Source of the DNA: Actinomycetota bacterium
GTDB taxonomy: Bacteria > Actinomycetota > Actinomycetes > S36-B12
NCBI GenBank assembly: GCA_947499275.1
Contig: CANMNM010000077.1
Location: 1 to 6,718, forward strand
Length of the DNA stretch: 6,718 nt
Direction: 5' to 3'
A program made the position numbers and the translations under genes. Of this stretch, positions 1-5,199 are shown piece after piece. How positions within the stretch are numbered: the stretch's first letter is position 1; each line of letters opens with the position of its first letter. The notes beneath the pieces were generated by a model that searched no databases, had not been told where the DNA came from, and saw nothing but the letters and a program-made list of their open reading frames with translations.

Positions 1-2
1 AG

Positions 3-251
3 AGGTATCCGTCTGGAGAGTTTCCCAACCAACATCCAGGCGGAGATGGCTTACCGTTATGGATGGAAGCCAATCGTGGGCTTCGCCAAGAACCGCTAGT
101 GCTTTGGCATTCGTTTGGGACAACGCACTTCGTCCGGCCTGAAGATTGGCCGGTAATGCCGGTTGAGTACGTCGGATTCTCCTTAAAGCCATTTGGGTTT
201 TTCCGGCGCAATCCGGCTTTGGATGTTCCTCCATCGAGTACTTGCCACTGA
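3..251 (+). CDS. Copper amine oxidase (primary-amine oxidase), C-terminal end, partial
   Basis: The 5' end is cut off by the window, and the last 82 residues are visible. These enzymes oxidise primary amines to aldehydes with release of ammonia and H2O2, using copper and a topaquinone made from a tyrosine. The visible part has the family's C-terminal signature: a YPSGEFPNQHPGGDGLP stretch at residues 2-18, then LWHSFGTTHF followed by RPEDWPVMP. The second His of that segment (nt 126-128) aligns with the third copper ligand of the family. The tail GFFRRNPALDVPP is also typical. The copper-site motif begins with Ser where the family pattern usually has Thr, a mild change. The topaquinone tyrosine and the other two copper histidines lie upstream of the window. 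The stop TGA overlaps the next gene's ATG by one base, suggesting a shared mRNA. Family assignment is firm; the substrate cannot be told. Confidence 0.93.
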   Translation, partial: RYPSGEFPNQHPGGDGLPLWMEANRGLRQEPLVLWHSFGTTHFVRPEDWPVMPVEYVGFSLKPFGFFRRNPALDVPPSSTCH

Positions 252-1030
252 TGAATCGAGATAGCCTCGATGATGCAGAGTTGCTGCAGTGGTTTGAGAG
301 TGTCGTTTCTGAGTCAGTTGGCCGATATCCGGGTGATCCAAAGACGGTGAAATATGGGAGTCATCCTCTGCAGGTCATGGACCTGTGGGGTGACCTGACT
401 TCCCAGCTCTGGGTCGTGTCAATTCATGGGGGCTACTTTGCCGCGGAATATGACAGAACCGTCAACGAGCCGTTGTCGCGTCGCTTAGCGTCCGAGGGAA
501 TGGCGGTCGCAAACATTGAATATCGCCGAGCAGGTTCTGTCGCTGATCCCCGAGAAACGGTGAATGACGTCCGCGCTGCAATTGCAGAGGTAATACTTCT
601 CGCCCCTGCGGAGAGTCGAGTAGTTGTTATTGGACATAGTGCAGGTGGCTACCTCGCCATCACGGGGGCAATACATGATGGTGTCCACGCGGTCCTCCCC
701 TTGGCACCCGTGACTGACCTCGCCGGAATTGCAATTGGCGGCTGGGATGAGGGAGAGATTGCGAAATGGATCGGAAAGCCTTTGGGTGATACCTCCGGTG
801 TCTGGGAAGAGTTGCAACCAGATCAAATCGGATTGACGCACGCGCCGATGGTTGTGATCCACGGAAGCGACGATCGAGTTGTTCCCGTTGCGCTAACTCG
901 AGAATTTTTGGTGAGGCATAGTGGTGTAAAGCTGGTTGAACTTGCTGAAGTGGGGCACTACGAGTTCCTCGATCCAGAAAGTGACAGTATCGCGACCTTG
1001 ATTTTTGAGATCCAGAAAAGTTTTCGGTGA
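251..1030 (+). CDS. Alpha/beta hydrolase (esterase or arylformamidase-like)
   Basis: This 259-residue protein is a soluble alpha/beta-hydrolase with no signal peptide. An HGGYF oxyanion-hole motif is at residues 59-63, and the nucleophile elbow GHSAGG at 128-133 has Ser130. The acid is probably Asp208 in HGSDD, and the base His236 in VGHYEFLDP, so the catalytic triad appears complete. HGG plus GHSAGG is the pattern of the hormone-sensitive-lipase and kynurenine-formamidase-like branches; the substrate (carboxyl ester, formamide or other) is not determinable. The ATG at 251 was chosen because it overlaps the stop of the amine oxidase as TGATG, a classic coupling arrangement; a TTG at 242 would add three residues. 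The gene lies between an amine oxidase and moaE, 48 bases before the latter, so it is probably in the same operon, although no pathway link is clear. Confidence 0.9.
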   Translation: MNRDSLDDAELLQWFESVVSESVGRYPGDPKTVKYGSHPLQVMDLWGDLTSQLWVVSIHGGYFAAEYDRTVNEPLSRRLASEGMAVANIEYRRAGSVADPRETVNDVRAAIAEVILLAPAESRVVVIGHSAGGYLAITGAIHDGVHAVLPLAPVTDLAGIAIGGWDEGEIAKWIGKPLGDTSGVWEELQPDQIGLTHAPMVVIHGSDDRVVPVALTREFLVRHSGVKLVELAEVGHYEFLDPESDSIATLIFEIQKSFR

Positions 1031-1078
1031 CGTGCCACATTGCCTAAATCGACCATGCTGCACCATAATGAGGGAACC

Positions 1079-1504
1079 ATGCCAGCCTTTGTTCACCATG
1101 TCGAAGTGACCGAGTCAGAGATTGATGCCCTGGCGATCAAGGTTTTGGTGAGTGATTCATCCACGGGAGCCGTTGTCTTATTCAGTGGAGATGTAAGAGA
1201 CCACGACCATGGGCGGTCTGTAGTTTCTTTGACCTATGAAGGTCACCCATCGGCACAGGAGGTTTTGGAAACCGTGGTTAATGACTTTGCGGAAGACTCA
1301 AACGTCACGGGAATTGCCGCAGTTCACAGGGTGGGGGAGATCCCAATTGGCCAGGCTGCATTGGTTGTTGTTGTGGCTAGCTCCCACCGCGGTGACGCTT
1401 TTACAGCGGCGGGTGCTTTAGTTGACCTCATTAAAGAGAAACTTCCCGTGTGGAAGCATCAGTTTTTTGCCGATGGAACAGACGAGTGGGTGAATTGCGC
1501 GTGA
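1079..1504 (+). CDS. moaE: Molybdopterin synthase catalytic (large) subunit MoaE
   Basis: MoaE, with sulfur-charged MoaD, converts cyclic pyranopterin monophosphate into molybdopterin in the cytoplasm. The 141 residues match the usual family length. Conserved blocks are GAVVLFSGDVRDHDHGR at 30-46, LTYEGHPSA at 51-59, HRVGEIPIG at 83-91, SSHRGDAF at 101-108, and KEKLPVWKHQ at 119-128 with the two conserved lysines Lys119 and Lys126, then DGTDEWV near the C-terminus. The ATG at 1079 is preferred over an in-frame TTG at 1040 and ATG at 1055 because a GAGGGA ribosome site lies at 1070-1075 and the protein then begins as MoaE proteins do. It overlaps moaA by four bases (GTGA). Its partner MoaD is encoded on the other strand about 1 kb downstream. 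Identification is firm. Confidence 0.96.
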   Translation: MPAFVHHVEVTESEIDALAIKVLVSDSSTGAVVLFSGDVRDHDHGRSVVSLTYEGHPSAQEVLETVVNDFAEDSNVTGIAAVHRVGEIPIGQAALVVVVASSHRGDAFTAAGALVDLIKEKLPVWKHQFFADGTDEWVNCA

Positions 1505-2508
1505 GTGGATCTAAACAACTCGTTGACACTTACGGTCGTGTGCATCGTGATTTGCGCGTGTCATTAACCGACCGTTGTTCACTTCGCTGTACCTACTGCA
1601 TGCCTGCAGATTTTTCGGATTGGATCGCCAACGACAAACTTTTGTCGACTGATGAACTCATCACGGTAATTGGTCTTTGTGTGGATGCTGGAATCACTCA
1701 GGTTCGACTGACCGGTGGTGAACCACTCTTGCGTCGGGACATTGTTGAGGTAGTGCGTCGAATAAACGAATTACCCCAACCACCTCGAATTTCTCTGACA
1801 ACAAATGCACTGCGGTTGGCCGAGGTTGCTCAGGAACTCAAAGATGCGGGGCTTACGCGAGTCAATGTGTCACTGGACACCCTGGACCCTGTTCGATTTA
1901 AAGAGATGACTCATCGTGATCGATTCCATGATGTGATTGAAGGAATCGAGGCGGCTAAGGCGGCCGGTCTTACGCCGCTGAAAGTTAATGCGGTCCTGCT
2001 CAAGGGAGTAAATGATGATGAAGCAATCCCGCTCCTGAAACATGCACTGGCCAATGATTGGAATCTTCGATTCATTGAGCAAATGCCACTTGATGCTGGA
2101 GACTTGTGGGCTCGCCCAGTCATGGTCACGGCAGATGAAATCCAGAGCGAACTTGAACGTGAATTTGAATTGACCCCGGTACCAAGTCGAGGATCTGCGC
2201 CAGCCGAAGAGTTTTACGTTAACGGTGGCCCAGAAACCGTGGGGATTATCGCGAGTGTGACCCGACCCTTCTGTGCAGCATGTGATCGCTTGCGGTTGAC
2301 TGCCGACGGCCAATTTCGAAACTGTCTCTTTGCCCGTGAGGAAACTGATGTGCGTGCGATATTGCGCTCGGGCCTCCCTCAGTCTGAAATCGATGCAGGA
2401 GTGCAGGCAATAATTGAGTCGGTTACTAAGTCAAAGTTACCGGGACATGGAATAAATGACCCTAACTTCATCAAGCCCGACCGCCCCATGAGCGCAATTG
2501 GCGGTTAA
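1501..2508 (+). CDS. moaA: GTP 3',8-cyclase MoaA (radical SAM, Moco step 1)
   Basis: MoaA uses S-adenosylmethionine radical chemistry to rearrange GTP into 3',8-cyclo-GTP, the first committed step of molybdenum cofactor synthesis. The 335-residue product has the radical-SAM CxxxCxxC at Cys26, Cys30 and Cys33 (CSLRCTYC), the SAM-contacting TGGEP at 71-75, and the C-terminal second cluster motif C-x2-C-x13-C at Cys258, Cys261 and Cys275. It ends in Gly-Gly, the tail that reaches the active site in characterised MoaA. The IEQMPLDAG segment is typical of actinobacterial members. The GTG start at 1501 overlaps the moaE stop at 1502-1504, giving translational coupling; an upstream in-frame ATG at 1450 would add 17 residues running through the conserved end of MoaE and is rejected. 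The stop lies two bases from the stop of convergent moaD. Complete and intact. Confidence 0.97.
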   Translation: MSGSKQLVDTYGRVHRDLRVSLTDRCSLRCTYCMPADFSDWIANDKLLSTDELITVIGLCVDAGITQVRLTGGEPLLRRDIVEVVRRINELPQPPRISLTTNALRLAEVAQELKDAGLTRVNVSLDTLDPVRFKEMTHRDRFHDVIEGIEAAKAAGLTPLKVNAVLLKGVNDDEAIPLLKHALANDWNLRFIEQMPLDAGDLWARPVMVTADEIQSELEREFELTPVPSRGSAPAEEFYVNGGPETVGIIASVTRPFCAACDRLRLTADGQFRNCLFAREETDVRAILRSGLPQSEIDAGVQAIIESVTKSKLPGHGINDPNFIKPDRPMSAIGG

Positions 2509-2510
2509 GT

Positions 2511-2753
2511 TTAACCCCCAGAAAATGGCGGCATAACATCAATTTGTTGCCCCGAATGAATATCGCAGTCACCCGATCTTCCAAATGAATGACCGTCGAC
2601 AATAAAAGAGCATTGGGGGATTACCGATGCCAAGCCAGGAATTTGTTGAATCAGCTCAGCCTTAATTTCCATGAGGGACGCAGCTTCGACGGTAAGGAAA
2701 TCTTGCTTTGCCGCATGGCGCGCGGCGGCATACAAATTAACCGTGACGCTCAA
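2511..2753 (-). CDS. moaD: Molybdopterin synthase sulfur-carrier subunit MoaD
   Basis: This 80-residue beta-grasp (ubiquitin-like) protein has a C-terminal Gly-Gly that would be adenylated and thiocarboxylated to deliver sulfur to MoaE. The N-terminal strand SVTVNLYAAARHAAK, the helix around MEIKAELIQQIPGL (28-41), the FIVDG strand and the C-terminal DVMPPFSGG fit MoaD in order and length. I place the start at TTG 2753-2751, which overlaps the xdhC stop as TTGA; longer in-frame readings to 2840 run into the xdhC coding sequence and add a non-homologous, Arg/Trp-rich leader. No independent Shine-Dalgarno is evident, so translation probably depends on re-initiation after xdhC. Being downstream of an XdhC factor and on the opposite strand from moaE is less common than a moaD-moaE pair. 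The family call is firm; the exact start is moderately sure. Confidence 0.93.
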   Translation of the reverse strand: MSVTVNLYAAARHAAKQDFLTVEAASLMEIKAELIQQIPGLASVIPQCSFIVDGHSFGRSGDCDIHSGQQIDVMPPFSGG

Positions 2754-3853
2754 CGTGGGGCACCCGGGTGAATCGGGCCGCTCGTCCGTGCGAGCGGTTG
2801 ACCGCCACCACCCCAGCGGTGTTGCACGATCTCGGCGCAAATACTAATTGCAGTTTCTTCGGGCGTGCGAGCGCCGATATCGAGTCCAATTGGTGAATGT
2901 ATGCGCGCAAGTTCAGAATCAGAAACGCCAGCCTCTCGCAATCGGGTGATTCGATCTTCGTGGGTGCGCCGTGAACCCATTGCACCTATATAGCCAGCTT
3001 TGGTTCCTAGTGCGACTTTCAGAGCGGGGACATCAAACTTTGGATCGTGTGTAAGGACGGCAATGACGGTTCGTTCATCAACTTCCTGTTGCTCAAGCCA
3101 GCGGTGTGGCCAATCAACAACAACCTGGTCAGCTTCCGGAAAACGTTTGGCCGTGGCAAAAATTGGACGGGCATCGCAGACCGTCACGACATAGCCGAGC
3201 AGTTTGGCGACCCGAACCAAAGCTGCTGAAAAATCGATGGCCCCAAAAACAAACATTCGCGCCGGTGGGGCAAAGCTCGCCACGAATACGGTTAACCCTT
3301 CACCGAGGCGTTCACCTTCGGGTCCGTATTCAATTGTTCCCGTGAGCCCGGCGGCCAGCATGCCGAGTGCATCGTCTCGGACCGTTTCATCGAGGCGATC
3401 GGTTCCCAGCGAACCCGATGTTGAATCCGGTTGAATCACTAAATGTCGGCCAACAAAATGCGGACCCTTAATTATTGTTGCGATGCAGACAGGATCTCCT
3501 TGTTCAATTCGAGCGGCTATCTCAGGCAGCTCTGGCCAGGTATCTTTATTTACCGGCTCAACAAATACTTCGAGGATTCCGCCACAGGTCAGCCCTACCG
3601 CGAATGCATCATCGTTGCTGACCCCGTAATGTTCAAATCGGGGAATGCCGTCCGCGATTACTTCATTGCACACTTCAAAGAGAGCACCTTCCACGCACCC
3701 GCCACTGACACTTCCAACAGCTTCACCTTCGGGGGTAACCAACATGGACGCTCCCGCTGGTCTCGGGGCGGAGCGCCAGGTCTGGACAACGGTCGCCATC
3801 GCAGCACCACCAGATTGATGAGCGGCTAATAGTTCTGTGATTACTTCTCGCAT
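2750..3853 (-). CDS. xdhC: XdhC/CoxI-family Moco maturation and insertion factor
   Basis: XdhC-type proteins bind the molybdenum cofactor, promote formation of its terminal sulfur ligand and deliver it to xanthine dehydrogenase or CO dehydrogenase-type enzymes. The 367 residues show both domains. The N-terminal XdhC/CoxI domain (about 1-100) has GSVSGGCVEGAL at 47-58 and a conserved LTCGG at 88-92. The C-terminal Rossmann-like domain (about 198-346) has FVFGAIDFS at 201-209, YIGAMGSRR at 288-296 and GLDIGARTPEE at 323-333. A C-terminal tail rich in Gly, Pro and Arg (about 347-367) is beyond the usual fold. The ATG is preceded by GGATCACC, a modest ribosome site. The gene heads a two-gene unit with moaD and is divergent from a second XdhC-like gene. 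It matches CoxI of carboxidotrophs in size range and context. Which enzyme it serves is inferred from the adjacent coxMSL. Confidence 0.92.
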   Translation of the reverse strand: MREVITELLAAHQSGGAAMATVVQTWRSAPRPAGASMLVTPEGEAVGSVSGGCVEGALFEVCNEVIADGIPRFEHYGVSNDDAFAVGLTCGGILEVFVEPVNKDTWPELPEIAARIEQGDPVCIATIIKGPHFVGRHLVIQPDSTSGSLGTDRLDETVRDDALGMLAAGLTGTIEYGPEGERLGEGLTVFVASFAPPARMFVFGAIDFSAALVRVAKLLGYVVTVCDARPIFATAKRFPEADQVVVDWPHRWLEQQEVDERTVIAVLTHDPKFDVPALKVALGTKAGYIGAMGSRRTHEDRITRLREAGVSDSELARIHSPIGLDIGARTPEETAISICAEIVQHRWGGGGQPLARTSGPIHPGAPR

Positions 3854-3878
3854 GGTGATCCGAGTCTAAGTCCATGCC

Positions 3879-3893
3879 ATTGAATTATTCAAT
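3879..3893. promoter_or_regulatory. Perfect palindrome, candidate operator
   Basis: ATTGAA-TTA-TTCAAT is a six-base inverted repeat around a three-base centre. It sits 26-40 bases upstream of the xdhC ATG, within a divergent promoter region, and overlaps both minus-strand promoter guesses (TTGAAT and GATAAT). This is the arrangement expected of an operator for a dimeric regulator. No regulator gene is in the window, and an AT-rich 15-base palindrome can occur by chance. Confidence 0.35.
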
Positions 3894-3932
3894 TATCCTG
3901 TATTGCGCCCTCGCTTGGCTATCATCCATATA

Positions 3933-3967
3933 TTCGGCAAGGGTCGGTATTTGGCAGGGGTCGGCAT
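3933..3967 (+). repeat. Imperfect tandem direct repeat, 17-base period
   Basis: TTCGGCAAGGGTCGGTAT (3933-3950) is followed at a 17-base offset by TTTGGCAGGGGTCGGCAT (3950-3967); 15 of 18 positions match. It lies just upstream of the rightward XdhC-like gene, and the second copy supplies the purine-rich ribosome site and the first two bases of the ATG of a short upstream ORF. It may be a pair of regulator half-sites or a local duplication; the spacing of about 1.6 helical turns does not favour one of these. Confidence 0.5.
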
Positions 3968-3992
3968 GGCAAACAAATCCAGGAAAAGGTGA
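3966..3992 (+). CDS. Possible eight-residue leader peptide (upstream ORF)
   Basis: ATG at 3966 opens an eight-codon frame, MANKSRKR, ending at TGA 3990-3992. A CAGGGG ribosome-site-like stretch at 3955-3960 stands five bases before the ATG. The stop overlaps the GTG at 3989 as GTGA, the same overlap geometry as moaE/moaA. Its last codons AGG-AAA-AGG also form the purine-rich ribosome site for the downstream gene. The peptide is too short to test by composition; it may instead be chance, with the GTG at 3989 or 3998 initiated independently. Confidence 0.3.
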   Translation: MANKSRKR

Positions 3993-4849
3993 TTGATGTG
4001 TACGACATCGCTTTGAGTGTCGCGGCATGTGTTCGCTCGGGGACACGAGCCGATATTGCCTGGATGGTGTTGCCTACCGCATCTGATCAAGCATTGGCTT
4101 TGACCCCGGGTGGGGGAAGAATCGGCCGGTTAGCGTTTGGAGCTTTTGACGGTCTGTTGACCGACGCGGCGGCCCGACACCTGCCCACGGGTCGCCTCAT
4201 TGATCACGTGGTGAGCGAGATGGAAAGCCCCATTTGTGAACTTCCCGCAGGGACCGCGGTCAAGTTCCTCATAGTTCCAGCGGACCAGTTCCCCTCCCAG
4301 ACTTGGGCGCTCTTGCTTGATCACAGCCCGCTGGTCGTTGTAGCCTCAATGTCGGAGGACATGGTTACGGCCATAAATGTTGAGGCTGGCGGCGCCGATG
4401 CACGGCCAATGGTGAACGTGGAAATCGACTCGATCACCACGGTCCTGGCACCCATCCCCCGATTGATCATTGCGGGAGTCGGCCCCATCGCCGACGCGCT
4501 CGCCGCGCAGGCGGCCCTACTCAAATGGAAGGTTGCTGTTGAGCCCCGCCCCAATGCGGTGGCAGGGCTGGCTGCCACTCTCTCTCCGATCGATTCTGTG
4601 GTCGTGATGGGACATGACATCGAAGTTTCATCGGGGTGTCTGATGGCCGCTTTGGAAAGTGACGCGGGGTATATCGGCGCCCTGGGGTCGTTGGCCATGC
4701 AGAACTCCCGGGCCGATTGGCTCGCTTACCGCGAGGTCACGGATCTGTCCAGGGTGCATGGACCGGCCGGCCTTGATATCAAGGCTGCCACCCCCGAGGA
4801 AATCGCGGTCGCGATCGTGGCCGAGGCAATTGCGGCTCATCGGCAATAA
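3989..4849 (+). CDS. Second, divergent XdhC/CoxF-like protein lacking the conserved cysteines
   Basis: This 286-residue protein is recognisable as XdhC family from its C-terminal half: a Rossmann-type RLIIAGVGPIADA at 158-170, AGYIGALGS at 226-234, and HGPAGLDIKAATPEE at 257-271, matching the same blocks in the neighbouring xdhC product. The N-terminal half is eroded: where the other has SGGCVEGAL this has FGAFDGLLT (50-58), and where it has LTCGG this has ELPAG (84-88), so both cysteines are gone. Carboxidotroph cox clusters carry two XdhC-like proteins, CoxI and the shorter CoxF, and this could be the CoxF counterpart; whether it acts as scaffold, partner or Moco carrier is unknown. The GTG at 3989 is taken as the start because it overlaps the upstream ORF stop; GTG at 3998, with AAGG eight bases before, is a good alternative. 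The gene appears richer in GC than moaA. Confidence 0.85.
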   Translation: MIDVYDIALSVAACVRSGTRADIAWMVLPTASDQALALTPGGGRIGRLAFGAFDGLLTDAAARHLPTGRLIDHVVSEMESPICELPAGTAVKFLIVPADQFPSQTWALLLDHSPLVVVASMSEDMVTAINVEAGGADARPMVNVEIDSITTVLAPIPRLIIAGVGPIADALAAQAALLKWKVAVEPRPNAVAGLAATLSPIDSVVVMGHDIEVSSGCLMAALESDAGYIGALGSLAMQNSRADWLAYREVTDLSRVHGPAGLDIKAATPEEIAVAIVAEAIAAHRQ

Positions 4850-4865
4850 TTTTTTGTATTTGCCG
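4841..4865 (+). other. Inverted repeat over the stop of the second XdhC-like gene
   Basis: CGGCAA (4841-4846) and TTGCCG (4860-4865) are exact inverted repeats with a 13-base, T-rich loop that starts at the TAA stop. The T run is inside the loop rather than after the stem, so it is not a standard intrinsic terminator, although it could be a weak or protein-assisted end signal, or chance. Confidence 0.25.
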
Positions 4866-4952
4866 TGCGGATTCCTTATTTGAGTCATAGGCTATTAAAC
4901 GTTTCGCTAGCAACAAGTATCCAGGGAAGCACGTCAACTGAAGGGGCTAAAC

Positions 4953-5183
4953 ATGCCGGTTGAATCCTCAGGGCAGGAACGCGGGAACCCGCGCATGTTT
5001 GCCCTCATTGAAAACTCCCCGAAAACAGGTGATAGCCCAACAGTGTGGGCATTTCCACAGTTCGTTGAATTCCTGAAAGTTGCCGGTCAGCCTGTTCAAG
5101 GCCCTTGGCCGCCACACCAAGAGCCGCGCCCTGATCCTGATGCAGATTCCATGCCAACAGCAGTCCCCGACACCGGTCACTAA
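4953..5183 (+). CDS. Possible small gene of unknown function before coxM
   Basis: A 76-residue frame starts at ATG 4953, six bases after an AAGGGG ribosome-site-like stretch (4941-4946), and ends 16 bases before the coxM ATG. I recognise no family. The composition is protein-like in the middle (a FALIENSPKTGDSPT segment, then WAFPQFVEFLKVAG) and turns proline- and acid-rich at the C-terminus (QEPRPDPDADSMP). No membrane segment, signal peptide or metal motif is seen. An internal in-frame ATG at 4995 is an alternative start. It could be a real small operon gene, a leader for coxM, or non-coding 5' sequence. The region from 4850 to 5199 is otherwise empty of genes: 4850-4952 is an AT-rich stretch with no convincing promoter. 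Confidence 0.4.
   Translation: MPVESSGQERGNPRMFALIENSPKTGDSPTVWAFPQFVEFLKVAGQPVQGPWPPHQEPRPDPDADSMPTAVPDTGH
4980..4993. other. GC-rich palindrome upstream of coxM
   Basis: CGCGGG-AA-CCCGCG is a perfect six-base inverted repeat with a two-base centre, lying in the leader region of the cox operon (and inside the possible small ORF). As RNA it would form only a tight hairpin with a broken loop-closing pair; as DNA it could be an operator. Nothing in the window shows which, and GC-rich palindromes of this size occur by chance. Confidence 0.25.
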
Positions 5184-5199
5184 AGCAGAAGAGGAACGA

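Larger units (their letters stand above)
3854..3988. promoter_or_regulatory. Divergent intergenic control region between the two XdhC-family genes
   Basis: These 135 bases must hold the promoters for both leftward xdhC-moaD and rightward gene 3989-4849. On the minus strand a TTGAAT (3892-3887) and TAGACT (3868-3863) pair with an 18-base spacer would give a nearly leaderless xdhC mRNA. Alternatively GATAAT (3897-3892) could be a -10 with a poor -35, giving a leader of about 30 bases. On the plus strand no clear -35/-10 pair stands out. The stretch also contains the palindrome, direct repeat and short upstream ORF listed separately. That the region is regulatory is reasonable; exact promoters are uncertain. 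Confidence 0.55.

Noticed and set aside
485..1040. Two minus-strand open frames opposite the alpha/beta hydrolase (485-862 and 660-1040)
   Set aside because: They lie over a gene with an intact catalytic triad, have no recognisable domain, and have Arg/His/Cys-rich shadow composition.
1031..1078. Moco riboswitch or promoter before moaE
   Set aside because: The gap of 48 bases is too short for the Moco-sensing RNA, and no clear -35/-10 pair was seen.
1450..1500. Longer moaA starting at ATG 1450
   Set aside because: The extra 17 residues overlap the conserved MoaE C-terminus in another frame and do not resemble MoaA; the coupled GTG at 1501 fits better.
1870..2313. Minus-strand 147-residue frame inside moaA
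   Set aside because: It is fully antisense to conserved MoaA sequence and has no family features.
2754..2840. Longer moaD reading from 2840
   Set aside because: The leader overlaps the end of xdhC and does not resemble the MoaD N-terminus, which should begin directly with the first beta strand.
3443..3829. Plus-strand 128-residue frame opposite xdhC
   Set aside because: It is the shadow of a conserved XdhC N-terminal domain, with no ribosome site or motif supporting it.
4321..4698. Minus-strand 125-residue frame opposite the second XdhC-like gene
   Set aside because: An Ala/Thr/Ser-rich antisense reading of a conserved gene; no independent support.
4841..4865. Intrinsic terminator after the second XdhC-like gene
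   Set aside because: The T run is in the loop and the stem is only six pairs, so it does not meet the standard pattern.
4850..4952. Promoter for the cox operon (e.g. TTGTAT at 4854 with TATTTG at 4877)
   Set aside because: The spacing is right but the -10 matches the consensus at only three of six positions; not strong enough to annotate.
5080..5199. Longer coxM from ATG 5080
   Set aside because: The 40 extra residues have no family match, and the AGAGGAA site fixes the start at 5200.
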